64,000 bases of DNA from NCBI GenBank assembly GCA_963793025.1, contig CAWBYL010000009.1, positions 62,001-126,000 of the forward strand. The letters run 5' to 3'. Origin of the DNA: CAWBYL01 sp963793025. GTDB lineage: Bacteria; Actinomycetota; Acidimicrobiia; Acidimicrobiales; Acidimicrobilacustridaceae. The notes under the pieces are model-generated. The model was not told where the DNA came from. It did no database searches and worked only from the letters and a program-made list of their open reading frames with translations. The translations under genes and the position numbers were made by a program. Positions 17,832 to 26,561 of this stretch are shown here, in pieces; the stretch's first letter is position 1, and each line of letters starts with the position of its first letter.

Positions 17832-17946
17832 ACGGGCGTCGGGCGTCAGCAGCGAGCTGGCCGCTGTGGTCAGCTCAGCCCGGAGGCGTATCGGGCGGTG
17901 TGATCGCTGGACCCGAGCGAGGTTCGGCACCGGGGGAGGGTCGGCG

Positions 17947-18513
17947 GTGTCCTGGCTGAACGGATCTGCTGGCGATGTCCCCGTCGTCGTCGCCAAGGTC
18001 GCAGTGATGTATGTCGTGGCGCTCGTCGCGCTACGGGTCGGTGAGCGGCGCACGCTGGCGCAGTGGACGATCATCGACTTCGTCGCGGCCGTGGCTGTAG
18101 GCGCGATCGTGGGGCGCACGGCTGTCGCCGAGGACCAGTCGGTGTTGGTCGGCGCCACCGCGCTCGTGGCGCTCGTGGTGGTGCATCGGCTGGCCAGCCT
18201 GCTGCGCTTCCATCCACTTCTGGGCAAGCTCGCTGATCATCGCATCCGGGTGCTGGTGGCCGATGGGCGGGTCCGACGTCGGCAGCTCCGGTTCTGTGGG
18301 CTCACCGACGACGACTTGTTCGCCGAGCTGCGCCAACGACAGGTCTTCGACCTCTCGGAGATCCGGTTCGTGCTCTACGAGTCCAAGGGTGGGCTCACCG
18401 TGGTCCCCGCCACTTCCGCCGGACCTCGAGAGCTGGTGGAGGAGGGGCTTCGAGGATCCGTTGGGTATGACCGCGATGCTTCGACGGGCGGGATCACAGG
18501 GACCGACCACTGA
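17947..18513 (+). CDS. DUF421/YetF-type membrane protein
   Basis: This 188-residue protein has three N-terminal helices (VAKVAVMYVVALVALRVGERR; IIDFVAAVAVGAIVGRTA; VLVGATALVALVVVHRLASLL) and a soluble C-terminal YetF-like domain (RIRVLVADGRVRRRQLRFCGLTDDDLFAELRQRQVFDLSEIRFVLYESKGGLTVVP). The ERRTLAQ and DDLFAELR blocks identify the family. The function is unknown; YetF-type proteins are linked to spore germination or stress. The GTG start at 17947 follows GGGGGAGGG by about 7 nt. Longer frames would overlap the GH15 gene. Confidence 0.85.
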   Translation: MSWLNGSAGDVPVVVAKVAVMYVVALVALRVGERRTLAQWTIIDFVAAVAVGAIVGRTAVAEDQSVLVGATALVALVVVHRLASLLRFHPLLGKLADHRIRVLVADGRVRRRQLRFCGLTDDDLFAELRQRQVFDLSEIRFVLYESKGGLTVVPATSAGPRELVEEGLRGSVGYDRDASTGGITGTDH

Positions 18514-18656
18514 GCCCGTTCCTCGGTAATTCGCCTGCGATGACCACGCCGCGTCTACCCGTGTCGCCGTCCGGATAGGGGCGGATCGTGCCCACTCGAC
18601 CGGGTCGTCCGTCGCCAGAGTGGGACCTGATGGCAGGAGACCGGTGAGGAGGACCA

Positions 18657-19685
18657 ATGCCCAAGATCGCTGTCGTCACGGGGGCCTCGGCCGGGGTCGG
18701 CCGGGCCACCGCCCGGGAGTTCGCCGGGCGAGGCTTCGACGTCGCTCTGATCGCGAGGGGTGCGGAAGGGCTGCGGGTCGCCACGGAGCAGGTCGAGTCG
18801 GCCGGTCGGAGGGCGTGGGCGGTTCAGACCGATGTCGCCGACTTCGACCAGCTCGCCGCCGCCGCCGACGAGATCGAGACCGAACTCGGTCAGATCGACG
18901 TGTGGGTCAACGACGCCATGACCACGTCCTTCGCCCCTGTGTGGGAGATCGACGCCGACCAGTTCCGCCGCGCCGTCGAGGTGACCTTCCTCGGGCAGGT
19001 GTGGGGCACCAAGGTGGCGTTGTCCCGGATGAGGCCACGCGACCGGGGAGCCATCGTCAACGTGGGTTCGGCTCTGGCGTTCATCGGCATCCCCCTCCAG
19101 TCGGCCTACTGTTCCTCCAAGTTCGCCTGCCGGGGATTCTTCGAGTCGACCCGCGCCGAGTTGCTGCACGAAGGCAGCCACGTGCGGATGAGCATGGTCC
19201 ATCTGCCCGCGGTGAACACCCCCCAGTTCGACTGGTGTGCGACCACGATGGACCAGCACCCGATGCCGGTGCCCCCCATCTACCAACCCGAGATCCCGGC
19301 CCGTTTCATCGTCGACGCCGCTCTGGACGGACGGCGCGACAAGGTGATCGGGTCGTGGAACAAGATGCTCGTGGCGGCAGCCAAGTTCGCTCCCGGGCTC
19401 GGCAACCACTTCGCCGCCCTCAGCTCGTGGGAGGGCCAGCTCACCTCGCAGCCGGTGGCCGACGACCGACCGTGCAACTTGTGGGAGGCGTCCGACACCG
19501 ACGTCGATCACGGTGCCCACGGTTCGTTCGACGACCGCGCCGGTGGGTTCTGGGACCCGAGCTTCCTCAGGTCGTTGCCCTCGACAGGGGCCACGTTCTG
19601 GCGGGCCGGTGTGGCAACGCTGCGAGACAAGCGTCGCGTGCTCGAAGCCCACCGTGGCCAGGCCGGCAACGGCCAGGCCGCCTAG
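18657..19685 (+). CDS. Short-chain dehydrogenase/reductase (SDR) with C-terminal extension
   Basis: This 342-residue protein has a Rossmann nucleotide site TGASAGVGRATA at residues ~9-20, an NDAMTT variant of the NNAG motif, a catalytic Ser in NVGSAL, and YCSSK with Tyr and Lys. The C-terminal ~100 residues (WEASDTDVDHGAHGSFDDRAGGFWDPSF) are an extension seen in a group of actinobacterial SDRs. The substrate is unknown. It lies 27 bp upstream of ctaE on the same strand, so it may be transcribed with the respiratory operon without being part of the chain. Confidence 0.88.
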   Translation: MPKIAVVTGASAGVGRATAREFAGRGFDVALIARGAEGLRVATEQVESAGRRAWAVQTDVADFDQLAAAADEIETELGQIDVWVNDAMTTSFAPVWEIDADQFRRAVEVTFLGQVWGTKVALSRMRPRDRGAIVNVGSALAFIGIPLQSAYCSSKFACRGFFESTRAELLHEGSHVRMSMVHLPAVNTPQFDWCATTMDQHPMPVPPIYQPEIPARFIVDAALDGRRDKVIGSWNKMLVAAAKFAPGLGNHFAALSSWEGQLTSQPVADDRPCNLWEASDTDVDHGAHGSFDDRAGGFWDPSFLRSLPSTGATFWRAGVATLRDKRRVLEAHRGQAGNGQAA

Positions 19686-19712
19686 CGGACTCGAACGAAG
19701 GAGGTCGCGGCC

Positions 19713-20300
19713 ATGACCTCGGTGCAGAGGCGGACCAGCATCGACCCCTTCCCGGGAAGGCCTTCGCTGCCACAGGTGGGGATGATGATCTTCCTCGCCA
19801 GCGACCTGATGCTCTTCGGTGGCTTCTTCGCCGCCAACTTCTTGTTGCGCTCCCGCACGCCGGTGTGGCCGCCTCCCGATGTGTCGCTCGACGTCCGCTA
19901 TTCGACGATCTTCACCCTCGTTCTCGTGTCGTCGAGCGTGACGTTCGTGGTCGGGATGCGACGCTTCAAGCGGACCGGCGACGCCCGCACCTTGCGACGA
20001 TGGACGTTGCTCACCATGGCGCTGGGCCTGGCCTTCCTGCTCAACCAGATCCGGGAGTACGCGGCGGCCGGCTTCGAGCTCTCCTCGAGCGCGTACGGGT
20101 CGGTCTACTGGATGCTCACAGGACTTCACGCCGCCCACGTCGTTGCCGGCCTCCTGCTGTTGTCGGTGGTTGTGACCCGTTCGCTCTACAGCAGTTTCGA
20201 CGTCGGCGACGCCCCGGCCGAGGAGACCATCGGCTACTTCTGGCACTTCGTCGACGGCGTGTGGGTAGCCGTCTACCTGACGATCTTCGTACTCCAATGA
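19713..20300 (+). CDS. ctaE: Cytochrome c oxidase subunit III
   Basis: This 195-residue protein has five membrane helices: MMIFLASDLMLFGGFFAANF, FTLVLVSSSVTFVVGMRRF, WTLLTMALGLAFLLNQIREY, MLTGLHAAHVVAGLLLLSVVV, and FWHFVDGVWVAVYLTIFVL. The GLHAAHV and YFWHFVDxVW blocks are hallmarks of COX III. The short five-helix form is normal for actinobacteria. It is the first respiratory gene of the operon. ATGA overlaps the next gene, qcrC. Subunit III stabilises proton pumping by subunit I. Confidence 0.93.
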   Translation: MTSVQRRTSIDPFPGRPSLPQVGMMIFLASDLMLFGGFFAANFLLRSRTPVWPPPDVSLDVRYSTIFTLVLVSSSVTFVVGMRRFKRTGDARTLRRWTLLTMALGLAFLLNQIREYAAAGFELSSSAYGSVYWMLTGLHAAHVVAGLLLLSVVVTRSLYSSFDVGDAPAEETIGYFWHFVDGVWVAVYLTIFVLQ

Positions 20301-21040
20301 ACCGGCACCTGCATCTCGTGCTGATCCCGCTGGCGATCTGCATCGCTGCGCCGGTGATCGTCGGCCTCGAGTCGGCGCAGGGCTCGTCGGCCCCGACGGC
20401 CGCGCCCGACGGCGCTGTGCTGTACACGACCAGCTGCTCGACCTGCCACGGCGACGACGCTCGGGGCACCGACCGGGGACCGAGCCTGCTCGGTGAGGGG
20501 GCCGCGGCGGTCGACTGGGTGCTGCGAACGGGACGCATGCCGCTCCCCGCCCCCGACCAGCAGGCCGTGCCCCGTTCACCCGAGCCCCTCGACCGAGACC
20601 AGATCGACGCGATCATCGGTCATCTCCGATCACTCGGAATGAGGGGTCCGGAGATCCCGACGGTCTCACCGCAGGACGGTGACGGCGCCCGAGGTGGGGC
20701 TCAGTTCCGCCTCAGATGTGCAGCCTGCCACCAGGTGCTGGGCCAAGGCGGGGTCGTCAACGCCGGGCGCGACGCGCCTCCACTGCAGACGGTGGACGCC
20801 ACCACCGTCGGCGAGGTCCTCGCTGTCGGACCCGGGGTCATGCCCAGCTTCGCCGATCTCGACAGTCACCAGGTCGATGACATCGCCGCCTACGTCCTCG
20901 ACGAGGCCCAGCACCCAGACGACGCCGGTGGCCTCGGCATCGGCCACATCGGGCCGGTGGCCGAAGGATTCGCCGCCGCGGTCGCACTCGTCGTCATCGT
21001 CCTGGCCCTGCGCTGGATCGGCACGAGGACGCGATCATGA
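20297..21040 (+). CDS. qcrC: Diheme cytochrome c subunit of cytochrome bc complex
   Basis: This 247-residue protein has an N-terminal membrane/signal helix (LVLIPLAICIAAPVIVGLE), two heme c motifs CSTCH (C47) and CAACH (C141), Met-containing loops (MPLPAPDQQAV; GVMPSF) as likely distal ligands, and a C-terminal membrane helix (VALVVIVLALRWIG). Diheme QcrC replaces both cytochrome c1 and soluble cytochrome c in actinobacterial bcc-aa3 supercomplexes. The ATG at 20297 overlaps the ctaE stop; the open frame extends far upstream but only as a shadow of the SDR and ctaE genes. Confidence 0.93.
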   Translation: MNRHLHLVLIPLAICIAAPVIVGLESAQGSSAPTAAPDGAVLYTTSCSTCHGDDARGTDRGPSLLGEGAAAVDWVLRTGRMPLPAPDQQAVPRSPEPLDRDQIDAIIGHLRSLGMRGPEIPTVSPQDGDGARGGAQFRLRCAACHQVLGQGGVVNAGRDAPPLQTVDATTVGEVLAVGPGVMPSFADLDSHQVDDIAAYVLDEAQHPDDAGGLGIGHIGPVAEGFAAAVALVVIVLALRWIGTRTRS

Positions 21041-22146
21041 GCGACGATCGGTCCCGGCCCGGCCCGGTCACCACCGCGACGGTGACCGTGATCGCCCTGG
21101 TGGCGGGACTGCTCCGTCGGGCGATCGCACGCTTCCGACGGCGCGATGACCCCCCGCCCCACGCTACGGCGGACGGGCCCGACCCAGCCGACGTCGACCG
21201 AGACGATCTCCTGCGAGCCGCCAGAGCAGGTGACCTGCAGATCACGCACTTGCGACGGATCGACAACGGCGACGGCAGCGAGCAGCTGCTCGCCATCGGC
21301 GCCAATCCCTCGGCCTCGGTGCTGCCGGTGGCCGCCCTGTTCCTCGCCTCTGGAGCATGCGCCATCGCCTTCGCGGTGCTGTACGCGCTGGACGGAAACC
21401 GAGCGCTCATGGGCGGGCTCCTCGGCGCCGCCCTGGTCGGGCTCGGCGTCGGGCTCATCACGTGGAGCAAGCGGCTGCTCCCCGACACGCTGTCGATCGA
21501 AGAGCGAGCCGACCTCGACCAGGGCCACGCTGCCGCTCTCGAGGAGGACCTCTCCCGCCCCGAGCTCGCTCAGCCCGGTCGCCGCCTCCTGCTCGGGTCA
21601 CTGCTGGGGGCGGGTGGAGCCTTCGCCGTCGCGATGGTCTTCCCGCTGCGCTCGCTCGGGCCGAAGCCGGGAAAGGCGCTGGCGACCACCTCGTGGCAGG
21701 CCGGGACGCGGTTGGTGCGAGACGACGGCACCCCCGTGCACCGCGACGACATCCCGGTCGACGCCTCGCTCACCGTCTTCCCCGAGGGTCACACGGGTGA
21801 CGGGGACGCCCAGGTGATGCTGCTGCGGGTCCCCGACGGGCTCCTCTCGCCTCCCACCGCCGCCGGGGCGGTTGGAGGCCGGGTCGCCTACTCGAAGGTC
21901 TGCACCCACGCGGGGTGCCCCGTCGCCCAGTTCCGGGTCGACAGCCGGGCACCCGACACGAGCTACCAGTTGCTGTGTCCCTGCCACCAGTCGCTCTTCG
22001 ACGTGCTCGACGGGGCCCGCCCCCTTGCCGGTCCGGCCGCGTCGGCGCTCCCTCAGCTCCCGATGGCGGTCGACGCCGGCGGCTACCTCGTGGCCACCGG
22101 TGACTTCCCCCGTCCCATCGGACCGTCGTACTGGAACGAGCCGTGA
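21037..22146 (+). CDS. qcrA: Rieske iron-sulfur subunit of cytochrome bc complex
   Basis: This 369-residue protein has three membrane helices (about residues 90-112, 125-145 and 185-210), as is typical for actinobacterial QcrA. The Rieske motifs are CTHAGCPV (C289, H291) and CPCHQS downstream, which bind the 2Fe-2S cluster by two Cys and two His. A Pro/Asp-rich cytoplasmic N-terminus precedes the first helix. It transfers electrons from menaquinol to heme c1 of QcrC. Overlaps of 4 bp join it to qcrC and qcrB. Confidence 0.93.
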   Translation: MSDDRSRPGPVTTATVTVIALVAGLLRRAIARFRRRDDPPPHATADGPDPADVDRDDLLRAARAGDLQITHLRRIDNGDGSEQLLAIGANPSASVLPVAALFLASGACAIAFAVLYALDGNRALMGGLLGAALVGLGVGLITWSKRLLPDTLSIEERADLDQGHAAALEEDLSRPELAQPGRRLLLGSLLGAGGAFAVAMVFPLRSLGPKPGKALATTSWQAGTRLVRDDGTPVHRDDIPVDASLTVFPEGHTGDGDAQVMLLRVPDGLLSPPTAAGAVGGRVAYSKVCTHAGCPVAQFRVDSRAPDTSYQLLCPCHQSLFDVLDGARPLAGPAASALPQLPMAVDAGGYLVATGDFPRPIGPSYWNEP

Positions 22147-23615
22147 AGGTCGTCGACGTCATCCGACCGGTCACCAGTCGGCTCGGAGGCAACCGCTTCG
22201 CTCGCAGCAGCCTCAACAAGCTGTTCCCGAGCCACTGGTCGTTCCTGCTCGGCGAGGTGGCGCTCTATTCGTTCATGGTGTTGGTGGCCACCGGCATCTA
22301 CCTCACCTTCTTCTTCCACCCGTCGGACGGGAAGGTCGTGTACGACGGAAGCTACGGACCTCTGGTGGGCCAACCCGTCTCGGAGGCCTACCGCTCGACG
22401 GTGGATCTCAGCCTCGACGTGCGGGCCGGGTTGCTCATCCGTCAGACCCACCACTGGGCCGCGCTGGTGTTCATCGGGGCGATCCTCCTGCACCTGGCCC
22501 GGATCTTCTTCACCGGGGTGTTCCGCAAGCCTCGGGAGCTGAACTGGATCGTGGGACTCACGCTGCTTCTGTTGGCCATGGCGATGGGGTTCACCGGCTA
22601 CTCGTTGCCGGGGGACCTCCTGTCGGGCACAGGTCTGCGCATCGCCTACTCGGTCGCCGAGTCGATCCCCCTGGTAGGCCCGTGGTTGACGTTCCTGGTG
22701 TTCGGCGGGGAGTGGCCGGTGGACGGGTTCACGTCGCGCCTCTACGGGGTCCACATCCTGGTCCTCCCATTGCTGATCCTCGGTCTGCTCAGCGTCCACC
22801 TGATGATTCTCTGGCGCCAGAAACACACCCAGATGACCGGCCCGGGGGCCCGGGAGGGAAACCTCATCGGTGAGCGCCTCTGGCCGTCGTACGCGGCCAA
22901 GGCGGGCGGGCTCGCACTGCTGGTCGCCGGCGGGCTGTTGATCCTGGGGGCCACTGTCCAGATCAACCCCGTCTGGCTCTACGGGCCCTACGATCCGTCC
23001 TCGGTGTCGGCGGCGGCCCAGCCCGACTGGTACATCGGATTCCTGGAGGGCTCGCTGCGCCTGTGGCCCGGGTGGCAGACGCGCATCGGTGGGTTCACCA
23101 TCCCCGCGCTCTTCTACTCGGGCGTCGTGGCCCCCGCCATCATGTTCGGACTGCTCTACGCAGTGCCGTTCCTGCACCGTCGCCTCACCGGTGACCGGGA
23201 CGTGCACCACCTTGCACAGCGCCCGCGCCAGGCGCCCGTGCGCACCGGCATCGGGGTGGGGGCGATCACGTTCTACCTGGTGCTGCTCGCCGCCGGGGCC
23301 CAGGACGTGCTCGCCAGCCACTTCGAGGTGTCGGTGGACCTCGTGCGCAACATCCTTCGGGCCTTGCTGGTGGTGGCCCCCCTCGCGGCCGGCTTCGTCG
23401 CCCATCGGATCTGTCGAGCTCTGGGCTCGAGCGGAGCGCACCCCGAACGCAACCCCGTGGGGTACCCCATCACCCGCACCTCTGCCGGGGCGTACGTGGA
23501 GGCATCGCCGGGAACCCCTGCTCCGCCTTCGCCGCCGGTCAGCGAGACCGCCGTCCCGACCAGCGGGAGCGACGGCGACGCCGAACGGGGCTCGCCCGCC
23601 GGAGCACAACGGTGA
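22143..23615 (+). CDS. qcrB: Cytochrome b subunit of cytochrome bc complex
   Basis: This 490-residue protein has the b-type heme His pairs in RQTHHWAALVFIGAILLHLAR and YGVHILVLPLLILGLLSVHL, the Qo-site-like GYSLPGD block, and a PDWYIGFLEGSLRLWPGW segment that corresponds to the PEW-type loop region. The C-terminal helix and a Pro/Ser-rich tail are extended, as in other actinobacterial QcrB proteins. It oxidises menaquinol and carries both b hemes. The GTG start overlaps the qcrA stop, and the qcrB stop overlaps the ctaC start. Confidence 0.93.
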   Translation: MKVVDVIRPVTSRLGGNRFARSSLNKLFPSHWSFLLGEVALYSFMVLVATGIYLTFFFHPSDGKVVYDGSYGPLVGQPVSEAYRSTVDLSLDVRAGLLIRQTHHWAALVFIGAILLHLARIFFTGVFRKPRELNWIVGLTLLLLAMAMGFTGYSLPGDLLSGTGLRIAYSVAESIPLVGPWLTFLVFGGEWPVDGFTSRLYGVHILVLPLLILGLLSVHLMILWRQKHTQMTGPGAREGNLIGERLWPSYAAKAGGLALLVAGGLLILGATVQINPVWLYGPYDPSSVSAAAQPDWYIGFLEGSLRLWPGWQTRIGGFTIPALFYSGVVAPAIMFGLLYAVPFLHRRLTGDRDVHHLAQRPRQAPVRTGIGVGAITFYLVLLAAGAQDVLASHFEVSVDLVRNILRALLVVAPLAAGFVAHRICRALGSSGAHPERNPVGYPITRTSAGAYVEASPGTPAPPSPPVSETAVPTSGSDGDAERGSPAGAQR

Positions 23616-24355
23616 ACCGACGACGCCCCCGCCACCGTCGACGGGCCGCGTCTCTCATCGTGGTGGCGATGGTTCCGTTGGCCGCCGGGTGCGCCGAGCA
23701 GCTGGGTCTGCCGGACTCGAAGACCGACCAGGGTCGCACCGTCGGCCGGGTGTTCAACCTGTACCTGGCCGCCGCCTGGGTCGTCGGCGCCATCGTCGTC
23801 GCCCTCATCGCTTTCGTCGTCATCCGGTACCGGGCGGGGCGCCGAACCGGCCCGGTCTCCCAACGGCACCACAACACCCCCCTCGAGATCGCCTACACGG
23901 TCGTCCCGCTGTTGATCGTCGCAGCCCTGACGGTGGTCACCATCGTGACGATCCACGAGGTGGCGAGCGACGAACCCAATCCCGACGTGACGATCGACGT
24001 CGAGGGCTACCAGTGGGGGTGGCGGTTCACCTACGTCGACGAGGGAGTCGTCGTCGACAGCCGAGCCTCTGGGGATCCGGAGCTGGTGATGCCGGCGCCG
24101 GCGCGGATCCGGTTCGTGGTCCACTCCGACGACGTGATCCACAGCCTCTGGATCCCCGCCTTTCGGTTCAAGCGCGACCTCATCCCCGGCACCCCGACCA
24201 GCTTCACCGTCGACACGGACGCGCTGGGCGAGTTCCCTGGCAAGTGCGCCGAGTACTGCGGGCTCCTTCACTCCCAGATGACCTTCACCGCCCGCACCGT
24301 CGACCCCGATGATTTCGAGCGCTGGCTCGCCCAACAGAGGAGCGCGGTGCCATGA
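23612..24355 (+). CDS. ctaC: Cytochrome c oxidase subunit II
   Basis: This 247-residue protein has a lipoprotein-type signal peptide (LAAGC, C27), two membrane helices (about 45-70 and 92-115), and a cupredoxin domain with the CuA site: His in DDVIHSLWIP and the cluster GKCAEYCGLLHSQM (two Cys, His, Met). The EGYQWGWRF aromatic entry path is intact. CuA receives electrons from QcrC and passes them to heme a in CtaD. Its position directly after qcrB, rather than at a separate locus as in mycobacteria, is noteworthy. Confidence 0.94.
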   Translation: MNRRRPRHRRRAASLIVVAMVPLAAGCAEQLGLPDSKTDQGRTVGRVFNLYLAAAWVVGAIVVALIAFVVIRYRAGRRTGPVSQRHHNTPLEIAYTVVPLLIVAALTVVTIVTIHEVASDEPNPDVTIDVEGYQWGWRFTYVDEGVVVDSRASGDPELVMPAPARIRFVVHSDDVIHSLWIPAFRFKRDLIPGTPTSFTVDTDALGEFPGKCAEYCGLLHSQMTFTARTVDPDDFERWLAQQRSAVP

Positions 24356-26166
24356 CGACGACACCCGAGCGCGTCCCGGTCGCAGTCGAGGTCCTCGGGC
24401 CGACGGCTCCACGGGTTCGGGGCGCCAACCCCGGGATCGTGGGATGGCTGACGACCACCGACCACAAGCGCATCGGCATCCTCTACGCCCTCACCTCGCT
24501 CACCATGGCGCTCGTCGGATTCGGGTTGTCCATGGTGATCCGCACCGAGCTGGCCGAGCCGGGACGGCAGGTCGTCGGCTACGAGACCTACAACCAGGTC
24601 TTCACCATGCACGGCACCGTGATGATCTTCCTGTTCGCCGTGCCCTTCGCCTTCGCCGTCGGCAACTACCTCGTGCCGCTCATGGTCGGCGCGCCGGACA
24701 TGGCGTTCCCCCGTCTCAACATGATCTCGTACTGGCTCTACCTCGGCGGTGGGCTGGTGGTGCTGTCCGGCTTCCTCACCAAGGCCGGCGCGGCGGACTT
24801 CGGGTGGTTCGCCTACCCGCCCTACGCCGGGCAGACCGGTTCGCCGGGGCTGGGCGGCGACCTCTGGCTCGTCGGTCTCGTCCTGACGGGCGCCTCCGGG
24901 ATCCTGACCGCCTTGAACATCTCGACCACCGTCGTGATGCTGCGCGCCCCGGGCATGACCATGTTCCGGATGCCCATCCTGGTCTGGGACATCCTGCTCA
25001 CCTCGTTCATGGTGCTCATCGCCTTCCCGGTGCTCACCGCCGCCCAGCTCATGTTGTTGGCCGATCGGCGTTTCGGCGGCCAGTTCTTCGTTCCCGACGG
25101 GGGCGGGTTGCCGATCCTGTGGCAACACCTCTTCTGGTTCTTCGGTCACCCGGAGGTGTACATCGTCGCCCTGCCCTACTTCGGCATCGTCACCGAGATC
25201 TTCCCGGTCTTCTCCCGCCGACCGGTGTTCGGGTACAAGGGCCTGGTCCTGGCCACCATCGCCATCGCCGGGCTGTCGACCGCGGTGTGGGCCCACCACA
25301 TGTTCGTCACCGGCGACGTCTACTTGCCGTACTTCGCTGTCACCACCGCCCTGATCGCCGTGCCGACGGGCATCAAGTTCTTCGATTGGATCGGCACGAT
25401 GTGGGGCGGGAAGCTCGTCTTCCCCCCGCCCATGCTGTTCGCCATCGGGTTCCTGGTGACGTTCCTGCTCGGCGGGTTGACCGGTGTCATCTTGTCGTCG
25501 CCCACCCTCGACTTCTCGCTCTCCGACACCTACTTCGTCGTCGCCCACCTCCACTACGTCATGGGCGGGACGGTGGTGTTCGCCGTCTTCGCCGCCATCT
25601 ACTTCTGGTGGCCGAAGGTGACAGGGAGGATGCTCGACCAGCGGCTGGGCCGCTGGCACTTCTGGCTGCTCGTCATCGGCTTCAACGTCACGTTCCTGGT
25701 CATGCACCACGCCGGACTCGAGGGCATGCCCCGCCGGGTCGGGGACTATTCGGCCAGCGACCCCTATGCCACCGACAACCTCATCTCGTCCATCGGTGCC
25801 GGGATCATCGCCCTCTCCATGGTCCCGTTCGTGTGGGCCCTGCTCAGGTCATGGCGGAAGCCTGACCGGGTGGGTGACGACCCCTGGGGCGGCTACACGC
25901 TCGAGTGGTTGACCTCGTCGCCACCCCCGGAGCACAACTTCGACTGGCTTCCACCGATCCGATCCGAGCGCCCCGCCTATGACTGGCGCTACCGCGACGA
26001 GGAGGGCGTGGGCTCGCTGGGACCCGACGACCCGTGGCGGCGCCGAGCCCGCCACGACACCCGGTGGTCGCCGCTGCACCCGTGGCGGGAAGGTGACGCT
26101 CCCCAGGTCGGGCCACCTCGCGGCCCGGACGATGCCGGCGGCGACGACGGAGGCGAACGCTCGTGA
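24352..26166 (+). CDS. ctaD: Cytochrome c oxidase subunit I (type A1)
   Basis: This 604-residue protein has twelve membrane helices. The CuB/cross-linked Tyr block is FFGHPEVYIVALPYFGI, with the Glu that ends the D-channel. HHMFVTGD supplies two CuB histidines. The heme ligand His lies in AHLHYVMGG. The D-channel Asn/Asp pattern is seen in GNYLVPLMVGAPDMAFPRLN. Together these define a type A1 proton-pumping heme-copper oxidase. The C-terminal ~80 residues are soluble, charged and rich in Pro/Asp. Four-bp overlaps join both neighbours. Confidence 0.95.
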   Translation: MTTTPERVPVAVEVLGPTAPRVRGANPGIVGWLTTTDHKRIGILYALTSLTMALVGFGLSMVIRTELAEPGRQVVGYETYNQVFTMHGTVMIFLFAVPFAFAVGNYLVPLMVGAPDMAFPRLNMISYWLYLGGGLVVLSGFLTKAGAADFGWFAYPPYAGQTGSPGLGGDLWLVGLVLTGASGILTALNISTTVVMLRAPGMTMFRMPILVWDILLTSFMVLIAFPVLTAAQLMLLADRRFGGQFFVPDGGGLPILWQHLFWFFGHPEVYIVALPYFGIVTEIFPVFSRRPVFGYKGLVLATIAIAGLSTAVWAHHMFVTGDVYLPYFAVTTALIAVPTGIKFFDWIGTMWGGKLVFPPPMLFAIGFLVTFLLGGLTGVILSSPTLDFSLSDTYFVVAHLHYVMGGTVVFAVFAAIYFWWPKVTGRMLDQRLGRWHFWLLVIGFNVTFLVMHHAGLEGMPRRVGDYSASDPYATDNLISSIGAGIIALSMVPFVWALLRSWRKPDRVGDDPWGGYTLEWLTSSPPPEHNFDWLPPIRSERPAYDWRYRDEEGVGSLGPDDPWRRRARHDTRWSPLHPWREGDAPQVGPPRGPDDAGGDDGGERS

Positions 26167-26561
26167 GGATCGAGGCCACGTTGTGGACGATCTCGGCCTG
26201 CTTCTACGTGGTCGCCGGCGTCGCGTACTGGGTCTTCTCCGGTGACCCCGCCGGCATCACCGTGCTGCTGGTGGCTTCGCTGTTCGGAGGTGTGGGGGGG
26301 AGCTACGCCTGGATGTGGCGGCGGCGGGCGGGGGACAGGGCCGAGGACGTCGCCGACGCCACCATTCAGGGCAACGCCGGCGAGGTGGGCTACTTCCCGT
26401 CCTCGAGCTTCTGGCCCCTGCCCATCGCCGGCGGCGGCGTGCTGTTGGCCCTCGGGCCGTTGTTCGGTCTCTGGGTGGCGGTGCCGGGCGGCGTGCTGTT
26501 GGCGGTGGGCGGTCTTCGTCTCCTCGACGAGAGCATGCACAAGGGTGGGGCCGGGCCGTGA
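26163..26561 (+). CDS. ctaF: Actinobacterial cytochrome c oxidase subunit IV (CtaF-like)
   Basis: This 132-residue protein has four hydrophobic helices: TLWTISACFYVVAGVAYWVF, GITVLLVASLFGGVGGSYAWMW, then two after the GEVGYFPSSSFWPLPIA segment. GYFPxxSxWP is diagnostic of the small subunit IV unique to actinobacterial aa3 oxidases. It lies next to ctaD with a 4-bp overlap and is followed by ctaG with another. Confidence 0.88.
   Translation: MRIEATLWTISACFYVVAGVAYWVFSGDPAGITVLLVASLFGGVGGSYAWMWRRRAGDRAEDVADATIQGNAGEVGYFPSSSFWPLPIAGGGVLLALGPLFGLWVAVPGGVLLAVGGLRLLDESMHKGGAGP

Noticed and set aside
18555..20579. Minus-strand frame opposite SDR, ctaE and qcrC
   Set aside because: It is a shadow of three plus-strand genes with conserved motifs.
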